Shown piece after piece: positions 56,076 through 64,000 of a DNA stretch of 64,000 bases; position 1 is the stretch's first letter, and each line of letters opens with the position of its first letter. The notes under the pieces were generated by a model. That model made no database searches and was not told the DNA's origin. It was given only the letters and a program-made list of their open reading frames with translations. The translations under genes and the position numbers were made by a program. Source of the stretch: Micromonospora narathiwatensis. GTDB taxonomy: Bacteria > Actinomycetota > Actinomycetes > Mycobacteriales > Micromonosporaceae. The stretch covers positions 4,712,001 through 4,776,000 of the forward strand of contig NZ_LT594324.1 in the NCBI RefSeq assembly GCF_900089605.1, given 5' to 3'.

Positions 56076-57686
56076 CTACTGCCCTTTTCCCTTCTTGTCC
56101 TCCTTGCCCTTGCCGGGCTTCGCCGGTTTGGCCCGGCCGGAGCCCGGCGAGCTGCCGCCCTTCGCGGTGGCCGGCTTCGCCGGGGCCTTGGCCGGCGGCG
56201 CCTTGGCCGGCGGGGCGGTGGTCGGCGTCGACCCGGCCACCCCGGACACCTGCACACCGCAGGTGCTGTCGCCGATCTTGAACTCGATCGGCAGCGGGTT
56301 GCCACCGCTGTAGCGGCCGGTCAGCGCGAACTTCTTCGACGCGCCCGGGGCCAGCGCGGCATCCGTGGCCGGCACCTGGAGCAGCACGGTCCGCCCCTGC
56401 TGGCGTACCGCCGGCTGGGCCGTGGTGACCGTCTGCCGGCCGGGAAAGGTGAAGCTCATCGTCCAGTCGCGCAGCTCCCGGCTGCCGGTGTTGGTCAGGG
56501 TCAGGTCGGCGGTGAAGTCCTTGCCGGAGTCACGGCGCAGCGCGTAGTCCACCGCGCACGGGGTCGGCTGCGGCAGCCCCATCCGGGCCTCGGTCGGCTC
56601 GACCCCGCCGCTGGCCGGACTCTTCGAGGTCACCCCCCACATCGCGGCGGTGACCGCGACCAGTCCGGCGGCGGCCACCCCGGCCTCCGCCCTGCGCCGC
56701 CGGGCGGCGGCCCGCCGGGTACGGGTACGCATGGCGGAGAAGGGCAGCGCGCCCGTCTCCGACGACCAGGGCAGGATGGTGGTTCCCGCGTTCTCCACCA
56801 GCGCCGGGTCGAACCGGCCGGGTGCCGGGGAGACCGGCATGATCGCGGCGATCCCCGCGGCCTCGGCGAGCGTACGGGCCACCTCGGCGGTCGCGGGGCG
56901 GTCCTCGGGGCGCTTCGCGAGGCAACGCCGGACCAGCTCCTCGACCTCGTCGGGGAGCCCGGCCACCGGGGGCATCGGGTCCGGGTCGCGGTACATGTGC
57001 GCCTGGAGCATCTGGGTGGTGGTGCTGGCCTGCCAGGGCAGCCGCCCGGTGAGCATCCGGTACAGCAGCAGGCCGACCGCGTACACGTCGGTGGCCGGGG
57101 AGACCTGGCCGTTGTCCAGCCGCTCCGGCGCCAGGTACGCGGGGGTGCCGAGCAGGGCACCGTCCGGGCCCTTGTCGCTCTCCCCCACCAACGCCGAGAT
57201 GCCGAAGTCGACCACCTTCACCCCGGTCGGGGTGAGCATGACGTTGCCCGGGGTGACGTCCCGGTGGACCACTCCCCGGGCGTGCGCGGTGGCCAGCGCC
57301 GACGCCACCTCGGCGCCGATGGTCACCGACTCCCGCCAGGTCAGCCGCCCGCCGCGGCCGAGCCGGCTGCTCAGCGGGCCGCCGTCGACCAGCTCCATCA
57401 CCACGTACGGCACGGTCACCCCGGCCTGCTCGGACTCGCCGTAGTCGTACACGTTGGTGATGTTGGGGTGGCAGAGCCGCGCGGCGGCCTGCGCCTCGAC
57501 CCGGATACGGTGCCGGAACGCCCGGTCGCTGGCCAGCCGGGAGGCGAGCACCTTGATCGCCACCTGGCGGCCGAGCACCTCGTCGTAACCGCGCCAGACC
57601 ACCGACATGCCGCCCGCACCGAGCTGCTCGATCAGCCGGTACCGCTCACCCAGCAGCTGCGCGCCGCCCCGGACCGATGCACCCAT
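56076..57686 (-). CDS. Ser/Thr protein kinase with extracellular CBM2-like domain
   Basis: In this 536-aa protein the kinase domain (about 15-280) has the Gly loop LGAGGMSVVWRG, Lys in VAIKVLASRL, HRD in GVVHRDVTPGNVMLT, DFG in VVDFGISAL and APE in TPAYLAPERL. After a linker and one membrane span (AEAGVAAAGLVAVTAAMWGV) comes an extracellular domain of about 105 residues resembling carbohydrate-binding family 2 (CAVDYALRRDSGKDFTADLT, DWTMSFTFPGRQTV). A Lys/Pro/Gly-rich tail ends it. ATG 57686 is chosen over 57722. The tail may be frameshifted near its end. Confidence 0.92.
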   Translation of the reverse strand: MGASVRGGAQLLGERYRLIEQLGAGGMSVVWRGYDEVLGRQVAIKVLASRLASDRAFRHRIRVEAQAAARLCHPNITNVYDYGESEQAGVTVPYVVMELVDGGPLSSRLGRGGRLTWRESVTIGAEVASALATAHARGVVHRDVTPGNVMLTPTGVKVVDFGISALVGESDKGPDGALLGTPAYLAPERLDNGQVSPATDVYAVGLLLYRMLTGRLPWQASTTTQMLQAHMYRDPDPMPPVAGLPDEVEELVRRCLAKRPEDRPATAEVARTLAEAAGIAAIMPVSPAPGRFDPALVENAGTTILPWSSETGALPFSAMRTRTRRAAARRRRAEAGVAAAGLVAVTAAMWGVTSKSPASGGVEPTEARMGLPQPTPCAVDYALRRDSGKDFTADLTLTNTGSRELRDWTMSFTFPGRQTVTTAQPAVRQQGRTVLLQVPATDAALAPGASKKFALTGRYSGGNPLPIEFKIGDSTCGVQVSGVAGSTPTTAPPAKAPPAKAPAKPATAKGGSSPGSGRAKPAKPGKGKEDKKGKGQ

Positions 57687-57756
57687 GGTCGGTCCTGTTG
57701 CCCGCGGCCGACCGTCGTACACCTGATGCGTCCGAATCGGTCAGAAAGTCACCCGT

Positions 57757-59307
57757 TCAGGCGGTCGCCAGCAGCTGGTCCACCGGGGCGTAGTCGTCGG
57801 TGAGCACCAGCGCGTCGCCGACGAATCCGGCCAGTGCGGCGTCGCGCACCAGCACGGCCACCTCCGGCAGCAGGCCCAGGCGGGACTCGATCGCGGCCAG
57901 CGGCAGCGGCGCGTCCGACGCGATGATCAGGAAGTTCGCGCCCTGCTGTCCGGCGAACGCGCCGGGCGGGGCGAGCGCCGCGACGTACCGGAACTCGGCG
58001 GCGACGGTGGCCAACTCGGCCCGGATGAACCGGTCCGGCGGCATGTCGATCACGTTCTGCACGTAGATCCCGCCCGGCCGGAGCACCCGGCGGACCTCCG
58101 CGGCCATCTCCCGGGTGGCCAGGTGCCAGGGCACCACCAGATGGCCGAAGGCGTCACCGACGATGAAGTCCCGGCTGTCGGTCGGCTCGGCGCCGAGCAG
58201 CACCCGGGCGTCGCCGACCTTGGCCCGCAGCCGCGGCCCGGTGCGCACGCCCAGCTCCCGCCGGCCCAGGTCGACCAGCCCACCGTCGATCTCGAAGACC
58301 AGGTTGTCGGTGTCGGGCCGGGTGGCGGCGAGGTAACGCGGCATGGTGAAGCCGCCGCCGCCCAGGTGCAGGGCGTCCAGCCGCTGCCCCTTCGGCGCGG
58401 CGGCATCCGCGACCAGACCGATCCACTGGGTGTACGCGTACTCCAGGTGGGTCGGGTCGGCCAGGTCCACGTACGAGTGCTGCGCCGAGTTCAGGTAGAG
58501 GTAGCGTCCCTCCGTCCAGCGCGGGTCCGGCTGCACCTTCGCACAGTGGTACGCCGTCTCCACGTCGCACGGGTTCGGGGCGACCGCCGAGAGCCCCGCC
58601 GCGGCCAGGCCGACCACCGCCAGGACGGCCTTCGCGCGGGCCGGAGCGGGCAGCCCGGTCCCCGCCCGCCGGCGCAGATACGCCCCGAGCACCAACCCGG
58701 TCGCCCCCAGCACCGCTGCCAGTCCGAGCACGATCACCGTGCTGGGCAGCGCCGCCACCAGCACGAAGCCGGTGACCAGGGTGGCGGTGATGCCGCCCAG
58801 GGTGCCGATGCCGGAGAGCCGCCCGACCACCTGCCCGGTGCGGCGCAGGTCGGCGAGCTGAAGCTTGACCACCAGCGGGGTGATCGCGGCGAGCAGCCCC
58901 GCCGGCACCAGCACCGCCAGCGCGGTCAGCAGCAGTACCGCACTGGCCGCGCCGCCGCGCAGCGCCTCACCGGCGTACCGGACGACGGGGAGGGTGACCG
59001 CGGTGGCGATGCCGGCCAGCACCAGGGCCGGGGCGAGCAGGCCGCGCGGGTCCCGCCGGTCGGCCAGCCACCCGCCCATCCACGCCCCGTACGCGATGGC
59101 GCCCAGCGCCATGCCGATGACCGAGCTGGTCACCTGGAGGGTCACCCCGACGTACGGGCCGACCAGGCGGAGCGAGATCGTCTCCAGCACCAGCACCGCC
59201 CCGCTGGAGAGGAAGACCAGGAACGCGGCGAGCCCGTTCGGCAGGGCCCGCGGGGCCGGCACGCTCGGCGCCGGCTCCACCACGACCTCGGAGTATGTGC
59301 TGCTCAC
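57757..59307 (-). CDS. Spermidine synthase-like protein with N-terminal membrane domain
   Basis: This 516-aa protein has about 8 hydrophobic segments in residues 20-245, of MFS-like pattern. A Rossmann methyltransferase-like domain follows with LDALHLGGGGFTMPRYLAAT, VFEIDGGLVDLGRRELGVR, KVGDARVLLG and DFIVGDAFGHLVVPWHL. The last part resembles polyamine aminopropyltransferases, but the usual spermidine substrate residues cannot be confirmed. Fused membrane/SpeE-like proteins are common in actinobacteria and of unsure function. GTG 59307 begins SSTYSEVVV. Confidence 0.88.
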   Translation of the reverse strand: MSSTYSEVVVEPAPSVPAPRALPNGLAAFLVFLSSGAVLVLETISLRLVGPYVGVTLQVTSSVIGMALGAIAYGAWMGGWLADRRDPRGLLAPALVLAGIATAVTLPVVRYAGEALRGGAASAVLLLTALAVLVPAGLLAAITPLVVKLQLADLRRTGQVVGRLSGIGTLGGITATLVTGFVLVAALPSTVIVLGLAAVLGATGLVLGAYLRRRAGTGLPAPARAKAVLAVVGLAAAGLSAVAPNPCDVETAYHCAKVQPDPRWTEGRYLYLNSAQHSYVDLADPTHLEYAYTQWIGLVADAAAPKGQRLDALHLGGGGFTMPRYLAATRPDTDNLVFEIDGGLVDLGRRELGVRTGPRLRAKVGDARVLLGAEPTDSRDFIVGDAFGHLVVPWHLATREMAAEVRRVLRPGGIYVQNVIDMPPDRFIRAELATVAAEFRYVAALAPPGAFAGQQGANFLIIASDAPLPLAAIESRLGLLPEVAVLVRDAALAGFVGDALVLTDDYAPVDQLLATA

Positions 59308-59342
59308 CGTCGCGATGCTACGCAACCGGCCCGGCAGGGGCA

Positions 59343-60383
59343 TCAATACATGGAGACATGAACATGGTTTGTGTGGTCCGCGGCCGGACTGCCACCGCCG
59401 CTGTACGACCGCCAGCCGGTGTTCGGCATCCAGATCTGCCGGTACCAGATCACGTACATGACGCCGAGCTTGCTGGCGTTGTTCTTGAGGTAGCTGGCGA
59501 GGCTGTCCCCGTACGCCTTGTCGCCGCCGGTGGCCGAGACGTTCTCGAAGCCACCGCTCGCGGCGGAGAAGTCGCAGGCCCGCCCCTTCGGGTGCTCGCC
59601 GCCACCACCACTGCGGTGGCAGGAGGCGTACCTCTTGTAACCGGCCGCCTTGGCCTGCTGGAGCATGTGCAGGGTACGCGGGGTGATGCAGCCGTCGGCC
59701 GGCGTCGGGTCGTCCACCGAGCAGGACTCCGACGGCCACGAGCCGTCGGCGTTGCGGGGCGCCGGCTTGGCCGACGCGGAGCCGCCGCTGAAGCCGGAGC
59801 TGCTGCCCGAGCTGACCTTGGCCAGCGCGATCTCGGCGTCCCGCTTCTTCTTCGCCAGCACGGCGAGCTGCTTCTGCTGTTCGCGGACCTCGGCGTCGAT
59901 GGCCAGCTTGGCCTGTGCGGCCTCGGTCTTCGCCTCGGTCAGGGCGTGCAGCCGCTTGCTGTCCCGCTGCGCCATCACGTCCAGCTCGGCGGCGCGCTGG
60001 AGGAACGAGCCCGGGTCGGAGCTGGCCAGCAGCGCCGACACCGGGGTCAGCCGACCCAGCCGGTACGACTGCGCGGCCACCTCGCCCACCTGCGAGTTCA
60101 GCTCGACCAGGCGCAGCTCGAGCTGCTTGAGCTGCCCGCTCAGCTCGGTCTGCCGGCGCTTGGAGTTGTTGAGCCGGGCCGTGGCCTCGATGTGGCCCTT
60201 CGCCGCCGCTTCGAGCGCCTGCCGTAGCTGCTTGCTGCCACCCTCGTCCGGTGCATTCGGGGTGGGTGCGGCGACGGCGGCTCCGGCCGGGGCGAGGCCG
60301 GCACCGAGCAGCAGGGCCGCCGCGGCGAGCAGGGCGAGCAACGGCCGGCGGACGCGCCGCCGGATGAGCCTGGTCCTGGGCAC
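59343..60383 (-). CDS. Secreted coiled-coil protein with ARB_07466-like C-terminal domain (cell-wall related)
   Basis: This 346-aa protein has a signal peptide (RRPLLALLAAAALLLGAGLA, APAGAAVAA). Residues 60-200 form a long coiled coil (KRRQTELSGQLKQLELRLVE, EVREQQKQLAVLAKKKRDAE). A Ser/Gly linker is followed by a C-terminal domain of about 125 residues with CHRSGGGGEHPKGRACDFSA and DHTNHVHVSMY. The His and Asp pattern is like peptidoglycan peptidases of the M15 type and the ARB_07466 family. GTG 60383 has GGAAGGA upstream. A role in peptidoglycan turnover is likely but inferred. Confidence 0.85.
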   Translation of the reverse strand: MPRTRLIRRRVRRPLLALLAAAALLLGAGLAPAGAAVAAPTPNAPDEGGSKQLRQALEAAAKGHIEATARLNNSKRRQTELSGQLKQLELRLVELNSQVGEVAAQSYRLGRLTPVSALLASSDPGSFLQRAAELDVMAQRDSKRLHALTEAKTEAAQAKLAIDAEVREQQKQLAVLAKKKRDAEIALAKVSSGSSSGFSGGSASAKPAPRNADGSWPSESCSVDDPTPADGCITPRTLHMLQQAKAAGYKRYASCHRSGGGGEHPKGRACDFSAASGGFENVSATGGDKAYGDSLASYLKNNASKLGVMYVIWYRQIWMPNTGWRSYSGGGSPAADHTNHVHVSMY

Positions 60384-60586
60384 GAAGGCGTCCTTCCGTC
60401 GACCGCCGGCCCCCGGTTGACCCCTGCGCGGCGGCGGCTCCGCCGGCCCCGGACGGCGGCCTGCTGGCGGAGACCGCCGGTCACGATACCGGACCACGCG
60501 CCCCACGCCAGGCCCCCAACCTCGGGCGACACTGATCATCGACGCAGCGTGCCGAGAGCGTGGCGGACCGCGAGAAGAGGGGCGGC

Positions 60587-61396
60587 TCAACCGCCCAGCA
60601 GTGCCGCCCGGACCTCGTCCCAGACCTCCGCGCTGGACGCGACCAGCAGGCCCCGGCCGTCGTCGGCCGGGTGGTAGTCGGTCCCGTCGAAGCGGCGGGC
60701 CACCCCGCCCGCCTCCCGTACGAGCAGGGCGCCGGGCGCGTGGTCCCAGGGCAGGGTGCGCCAGAAGAGAACGAACTGCTGCGCGCCGGTGAGCAGGTCG
60801 AGATACTCCCGGCCGGCGCAGTGCTGGCCGGGCAGCAGCTCACCGATCCGTCCGCCGCCCGCCACCACGCTCTGTCGGGTGGCCGGGGGCAGGAACCGGG
60901 TCATCGCGGTGCCACGCAGCGCACCGACCTCGGGCACCGACCCGGTGGTGCGTACCGGTGTCCCGTCCAGCCGGGTGCCCGCGCCCGCGCGGCACGTGGC
61001 CATGGTCCCGTCCAGCGGGTCGTACACCCAGGAGGCCACCGGTACGCCGTCGCTGAGCAGCGCCACCATCAGGGCGAACGGGCACCGCCCGGCGGCGAAG
61101 TTGGCGGTGCCGTCGACCGGGTCGACCAGCCAGACGTCGCCGTCGCCGCGCAGGTGCCGCAGCAGGTCCGGGTCCTCGGCGACCGCCTCCTCACCGACCA
61201 CCACCGAGCCGGGGCGCAGCCGCCGCAGCCCGGCGGAGATCAGCTCCTCCGCCCGCCGGTCCGCGACGGTGACCAGCTCGCCGGGCGCCTTCTCGGCGAT
61301 GTCGGCCGCGTCGAGTCGCCGGAACATCGGCACCACGACCTCCGCCGCGGCCTCCCGCAGCAGCGCGCCGACGTCCTCCAGCAGCCGGTCAGCCAC
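60587..61396 (-). CDS. Inositol monophosphatase family protein
   Basis: This 269-aa protein has the family metal-binding motifs: [10 protein letters not shown] (Glu), [15 protein letters not shown] (DPxDGT) and [16 protein letters not shown] (WDxxPG). These Mg-dependent enzymes hydrolyse inositol phosphate, histidinol phosphate or related substrates. GTG 61396 overlaps the preceding response regulator gene by 8 bases, which ties it to the signalling cluster. Confidence 0.93.
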   Translation of the reverse strand: MADRLLEDVGALLREAAAEVVVPMFRRLDAADIAEKAPGELVTVADRRAEELISAGLRRLRPGSVVVGEEAVAEDPDLLRHLRGDGDVWLVDPVDGTANFAAGRCPFALMVALLSDGVPVASWVYDPLDGTMATCRAGAGTRLDGTPVRTTGSVPEVGALRGTAMTRFLPPATRQSVVAGGGRIGELLPGQHCAGREYLDLLTGAQQFVLFWRTLPWDHAPGALLVREAGGVARRFDGTDYHPADDGRGLLVASSAEVWDEVRAALLGG

Positions 61397-61841
61397 GCGG
61401 CGGCAGCTTGACCACGCTGACGAAGAACTCGTCGATCTGGCGGACCACCGAGATGAAGCGCTCGAAGTCCACCGGCTTGGTCACGTAGGCGTTGGCGTGG
61501 AGCTGGTAGCTGCGCAGGATGTCCTCGTCGGCCTGCGAGGTGGTGAGCACCACGACCGGGATCCGGCAGAGCTGCTCGTCCTTCTTGATCTCCGCCAGCA
61601 CCTCCCGGCCGTCCCGGCGCGGCAGGTTCAGGTCGAGCAGGATCAGGTCGGGGGTCACCGCGTCCCCGTACTGGCCCTCGCGGCGCAGGTAGGCCAACGC
61701 CTCGGCGCCGTCCGAGACCACGGTGAGGCGGTTACGGAGCTTGTGCTCCTCGAACGCCTCCTGGGTCATCAGCACGTCGCCCGGGTCGTCCTCGACCAGC
61801 AGGACCTCGATCGGGCTCTTGCCGTCAGCCGGCACGGTCAT
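61389..61841 (-). CDS. Single-domain response regulator (Rcp1-like)
   Basis: This 150-aa receiver domain lacks an output domain. Acidic pocket [19 protein letters not shown], phospho-acceptor Asp in [14 protein letters not shown], Thr in [11 protein letters not shown] and Lys in [11 protein letters not shown]. Rcp1-type regulators accept phosphate from bacteriophytochrome or CHASE-type kinases. Its ATG overlaps the kinase stop (ATGA), so it is the direct partner. It may act by protein contact, possibly on the neighbouring phosphatase. Confidence 0.94.
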   Translation of the reverse strand: MTVPADGKSPIEVLLVEDDPGDVLMTQEAFEEHKLRNRLTVVSDGAEALAYLRREGQYGDAVTPDLILLDLNLPRRDGREVLAEIKKDEQLCRIPVVVLTTSQADEDILRSYQLHANAYVTKPVDFERFISVVRQIDEFFVSVVKLPPRG

Positions 61842-63559
61842 CCCACCGTCTCCTTCATGCCACCCGTCGCAGCGTCTCCGGCCGCCCCCTCGGGCGTCCC
61901 GTCCCGTACCGGTTCCGACTGCCGACCGACGGGCACCGCGGCGGCGCCCGCGGTCGTCTCGTCGGATCCGGTCGTCTCGTCGGACCCGGTCGACCCGTCG
62001 TCGCCGGTCGGTTGCGCGCCGGCCGCGGGGAGGGTGCACCGGATCACGGTGCCCTCCTCGGTGTCGGTGTCCACCCAGACCCGGCCACCGTGGTACTCCA
62101 CGATCTTCTTGACGATGGCCAGGCCGATGCCGGTGCCCGGGTACGCGTCCTTGGAGTGCAGCCGCTGGAAGATGACGAAGATCTTGTCGGCGAACTCCGG
62201 CTCGATCCCGATGCCGTTGTCCCGGCAGGCGATCTCCCACTCGTCGTCGACCAGCCGGGCCGACACGTGCACCCTGGGCGACACGTCGGGCCGGCGGAAC
62301 TTGATCGAGTTGCTGACCAGGTTGGCCAGCAGGTTGGTCAGCAGCGGCTCCTCGCCGCGGATCACCGGCAGCTCGTCCCAGGTCAGCTCGGCGTCGGCGT
62401 ACTGGCGGGCGACCTCGGTCTGCGCGGCCACGTCACCCATCACCTTGTTCAGGTCGACCTCGGTGAAGCCGGTGGTGAGACGGCCGATCCGGGAGAACGC
62501 GAGCAGATCGTTGATCAGCCGCTGCATCCGCTGCGCGCCGTCGACCGCGAACGCGATGTACTGGTCGGCGCGCTCGTCGAGCCGGCCCGCGTACCGCCGC
62601 TGAAGGAGCTGGCAGAAGCTGGCCACCTTGCGCAGCGGCTCCTGGAGGTCGTGCGAGGCGACGTAGGCGAACTGCTCCAGGTCCCGGTTGGACCGGGTGA
62701 GTTCCTCGGCCTGCTTCTGCAACTGGCTGTTGACCCACTCGATGCGCTCGCGGGCCTGACGGACCTCGTCCAACTCCTGAGCGATCTTCTGGCGCATGGC
62801 GTCGATGTCGTCGGCGAGCCGGCGGAACTCCGGCGGGCCCGCCCCCTCGATGTGGTGCCGGTAGTCGCCGGCGGCGACCTCCCGTACCTGGCCCACCAGG
62901 GCGGCCAGCGGCCGGATCAGCATCCGGTCCAGGGAGAGCAGCAGAACCCCGCCGGCCACCGCCACCACCAGGGCCGCCGCGATCAGCAGCACCACCAGCA
63001 CGTTGCTGGTCCGGTTGACCCGGCCGGCGGCCTGCTCCCGGACCGTCAGGATCTCGTCCTGGAGGGTGTCCACCGCCCCTCGGACGCCGTCGAACTGCTG
63101 CCGGGTCTGGTCGGTGATCAGCGCCTGCCCGGCGGCCGGGCCGCTGCGCTCGGTCGTGTCGATCACCGGCTCGGCGACCCTGGCCCGCCACTGCGCCGCG
63201 CGCTCCTCGACGACCGCCAGCGCGCGCAGCACGTCCGGGTAGTCTCCGGCCAGGTCGCGGATCGAGGCGACGAGATCCCGCTCCCGCTTCAGCCCCGCCT
63301 CGTACGGGCTCAGGTCCTTGCCGTCGCCGTTCACCGCGTACCCGCGGACGCTGGTCTCCTGGTCGAGCAGCGCGCTCAGCAGCTCCTGGCCCTGCACCCG
63401 CAGCGGACCGGTCCTGACCATGACCACGTCGATGTTCTGCCGGTTCTTCTCCGCGACCAGCGCCTCGGCCGCGGCCAGCCCGAGCAGCAGCACCAGGACC
63501 ACGGTGAGCAGCGCGACCACCCGGCGACGCAGGGTCCAGCCCTGCCGGTACGCGTTCAT
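61838..63559 (-). CDS. CHASE3-type sensor histidine kinase
   Basis: This 573-aa protein has an N-terminal span ([20 protein letters not shown]), an extracellular CHASE3-like domain (about 35-175: [20 protein letters not shown]), a second span, HAMP (about 200-260), and a HisKA domain with phospho-His in [17 protein letters not shown]. The HATPase has [21 protein letters not shown] and [18 protein letters not shown]. About 50 C-terminal residues are Ser/Thr/Asp-rich with [11 protein letters not shown] repeats. ATG 63559 overlaps the phosphatase stop (ATGA). It should phosphorylate the adjacent receiver protein. Confidence 0.94.
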   Translation of the reverse strand: MNAYRQGWTLRRRVVALLTVVLVLLLGLAAAEALVAEKNRQNIDVVMVRTGPLRVQGQELLSALLDQETSVRGYAVNGDGKDLSPYEAGLKRERDLVASIRDLAGDYPDVLRALAVVEERAAQWRARVAEPVIDTTERSGPAAGQALITDQTRQQFDGVRGAVDTLQDEILTVREQAAGRVNRTSNVLVVLLIAAALVVAVAGGVLLLSLDRMLIRPLAALVGQVREVAAGDYRHHIEGAGPPEFRRLADDIDAMRQKIAQELDEVRQARERIEWVNSQLQKQAEELTRSNRDLEQFAYVASHDLQEPLRKVASFCQLLQRRYAGRLDERADQYIAFAVDGAQRMQRLINDLLAFSRIGRLTTGFTEVDLNKVMGDVAAQTEVARQYADAELTWDELPVIRGEEPLLTNLLANLVSNSIKFRRPDVSPRVHVSARLVDDEWEIACRDNGIGIEPEFADKIFVIFQRLHSKDAYPGTGIGLAIVKKIVEYHGGRVWVDTDTEEGTVIRCTLPAAGAQPTGDDGSTGSDETTGSDETTAGAAAVPVGRQSEPVRDGTPEGAAGDAATGGMKETVG

Positions 63560-64000
63560 CGGCCACCACCCCGGCTGACCAGCAGCATGGCGACGTCGTC
63601 GGCGAGCGGGCCGCCGTTCATCCGCTCGGCCCGGCCGACCAGCCACGCCGGCAGCTCGGCCAGCGGCACCGCCTGGTTGGCCGGGTCGGCGAGCAGGTCG
63701 GTGAGCCCCGGCACGTCGAGTCGCTCGTCACCGGCGCCCACCCGGCCCTCGATCAGGCCGTCGGTGTACATCAGCAGGGACCAGTCATCGGCGTCGAACT
63801 CCAGGTCGAAGGCGACCGGCCGGCGCGGTCGTACGCCGAGCAGCAGGCCACCCTTGGCGGGCACCGGGGCGACCTTACCGCCGCTGAGCAGCAACGGCGG
63901 CGGATGCCCGGCGAGTCGCACGGTGGCCCGGTCGGCCGCCAGGTCGAGCCGGGTGGTCGCCACCGTGGCGAAGATCTCCTGGAGCCGACGCTCGCTCATC
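63556..64000 (-). CDS. SpoIIE/RsbU-type PP2C phosphatase (5' part outside window)
   Basis: About 147 C-terminal residues are visible. They match the end of the PP2C-SpoIIE domain: TTRLDLAADRATVRLAGHPP (AGHPPPLLL), GGLLLGVRPRRPVAFDLEF, LLMYTDGLIEGRVGAGDERL (TDGLIE) and GGPLADDVAMLLVSR (DDVAxL). The start of the gene lies beyond base 64000, and the methionine near 63999 is internal. Such phosphatases act on anti-sigma factor antagonists or similar targets. It overlaps the kinase gene, so sensor, receiver and phosphatase are one operon. Confidence 0.93.
   Translation of the reverse strand, partial: MSERRLQEIFATVATTRLDLAADRATVRLAGHPPPLLLSGGKVAPVPAKGGLLLGVRPRRPVAFDLEFDADDWSLLMYTDGLIEGRVGAGDERLDVPGLTDLLADPANQAVPLAELPAWLVGRAERMNGGPLADDVAMLLVSRGGGR

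Noticed and set aside
60384..60586. Cyclic di-AMP (ydaO-type) riboswitch upstream of the secreted coiled-coil protein
   Set aside because: The leader is GC-rich with CAGGGGTCAACC near the start, and such riboswitches precede wall hydrolases, but I cannot fit the conserved core or the expected length.
1..64000. Insertion sequences, integrases, prophage or attachment sites
   Set aside because: No transposase, integrase or phage gene was recognised, and base composition looks even apart from short AT-rich regulatory spots.

Overview
The window is very GC-rich (roughly 70% or more by eye), has many GTG and TTG starts and ATGA/GTGA-type gene overlaps, and carries an actinobacterial gene set: SigE-type ECF sigma factors, a SARP regulator, DUF3107 and DUF3152 proteins, MoeZ and LppX-like lipoproteins. 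It looks like chromosome from a Micromonosporaceae actinomycete, probably Micromonospora or a close relative. I see no rRNA, tRNA, CRISPR array or intact insertion sequence. The taxonomy is inferred from gene content and codon style, not from a search.

Layout. 1-1.3 kb: the end of yajQ, the decayed C-terminus of an aminoglycoside phosphotransferase, a PadR repressor with a palindrome just upstream, and a 31-aa membrane protein. 1.3-4.7 kb: a SigE-type sigma factor with its membrane-anchored partner, an MFS exporter and the HtpX protease. 4.9-16.5 kb: a reduced complex I cluster on the minus strand, encoding NuoB, C, H, I, J, K, L, M and N but not A, D, E, F or G, interrupted by a zinc alcohol dehydrogenase, a glutathionyl-hydroquinone-reductase-like protein and an NTF2-fold protein. 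16.6-18.9 kb: a second sigma factor/partner module that shares a promoter-like motif with the first.

18.9-31.8 kb: a secreted glucuronyl C5-epimerase-like protein, a GPH-type transporter overlapping a PLP decarboxylase/lyase, an alkyltransferase-like protein, proBA, a squalene-cyclase-fold protein, MoeZ, two DUF3152 proteins and an alpha/beta hydrolase. 31.8-41.3 kb: a 997-aa disordered repeat protein, divergent TetR, DUF3107, a DEAD-box helicase with a long structured leader, a methyltransferase, an XRE regulator, and a two-gene set likely linked to copper (membrane-anchored protein plus CxxC chaperone). 41.4-47.2 kb: a RecQ helicase fused to a phosphoribosyltransferase-like domain, then a SARP regulator fused to membrane segments and a helix-hairpin-helix domain, divergent from a lipoprotein gene across an 11-bp-phased heptamer array, then an SDR. 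47.2-52 kb: a complete branched-chain-amino-acid-type ABC importer. 52.3-64 kb: GntR, GDPD, a Ktr/Trk potassium pair, a Ser/Thr kinase with an extracellular CBM2-like domain, a spermidine-synthase-like membrane protein, a secreted coiled-coil cell-wall protein, and an overlapping cluster of inositol-phosphatase-like protein, response regulator, CHASE3-type histidine kinase and SpoIIE-type phosphatase (cut by the window edge).

How they work together. The clearest functional units are the Nuo module (proton-pumping arm plus NuoB/C/I), the five-gene ABC importer, KtrAB, proBA and the overlapping signalling cluster. The most unusual single locus is the SARP-membrane-HhH protein with its own heptamer array and divergent lipoprotein gene, which could be a one-component envelope sensing circuit. 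The reduced complex I cluster and the RecQ-PRTase fusion are the next best candidates for unusual biology.
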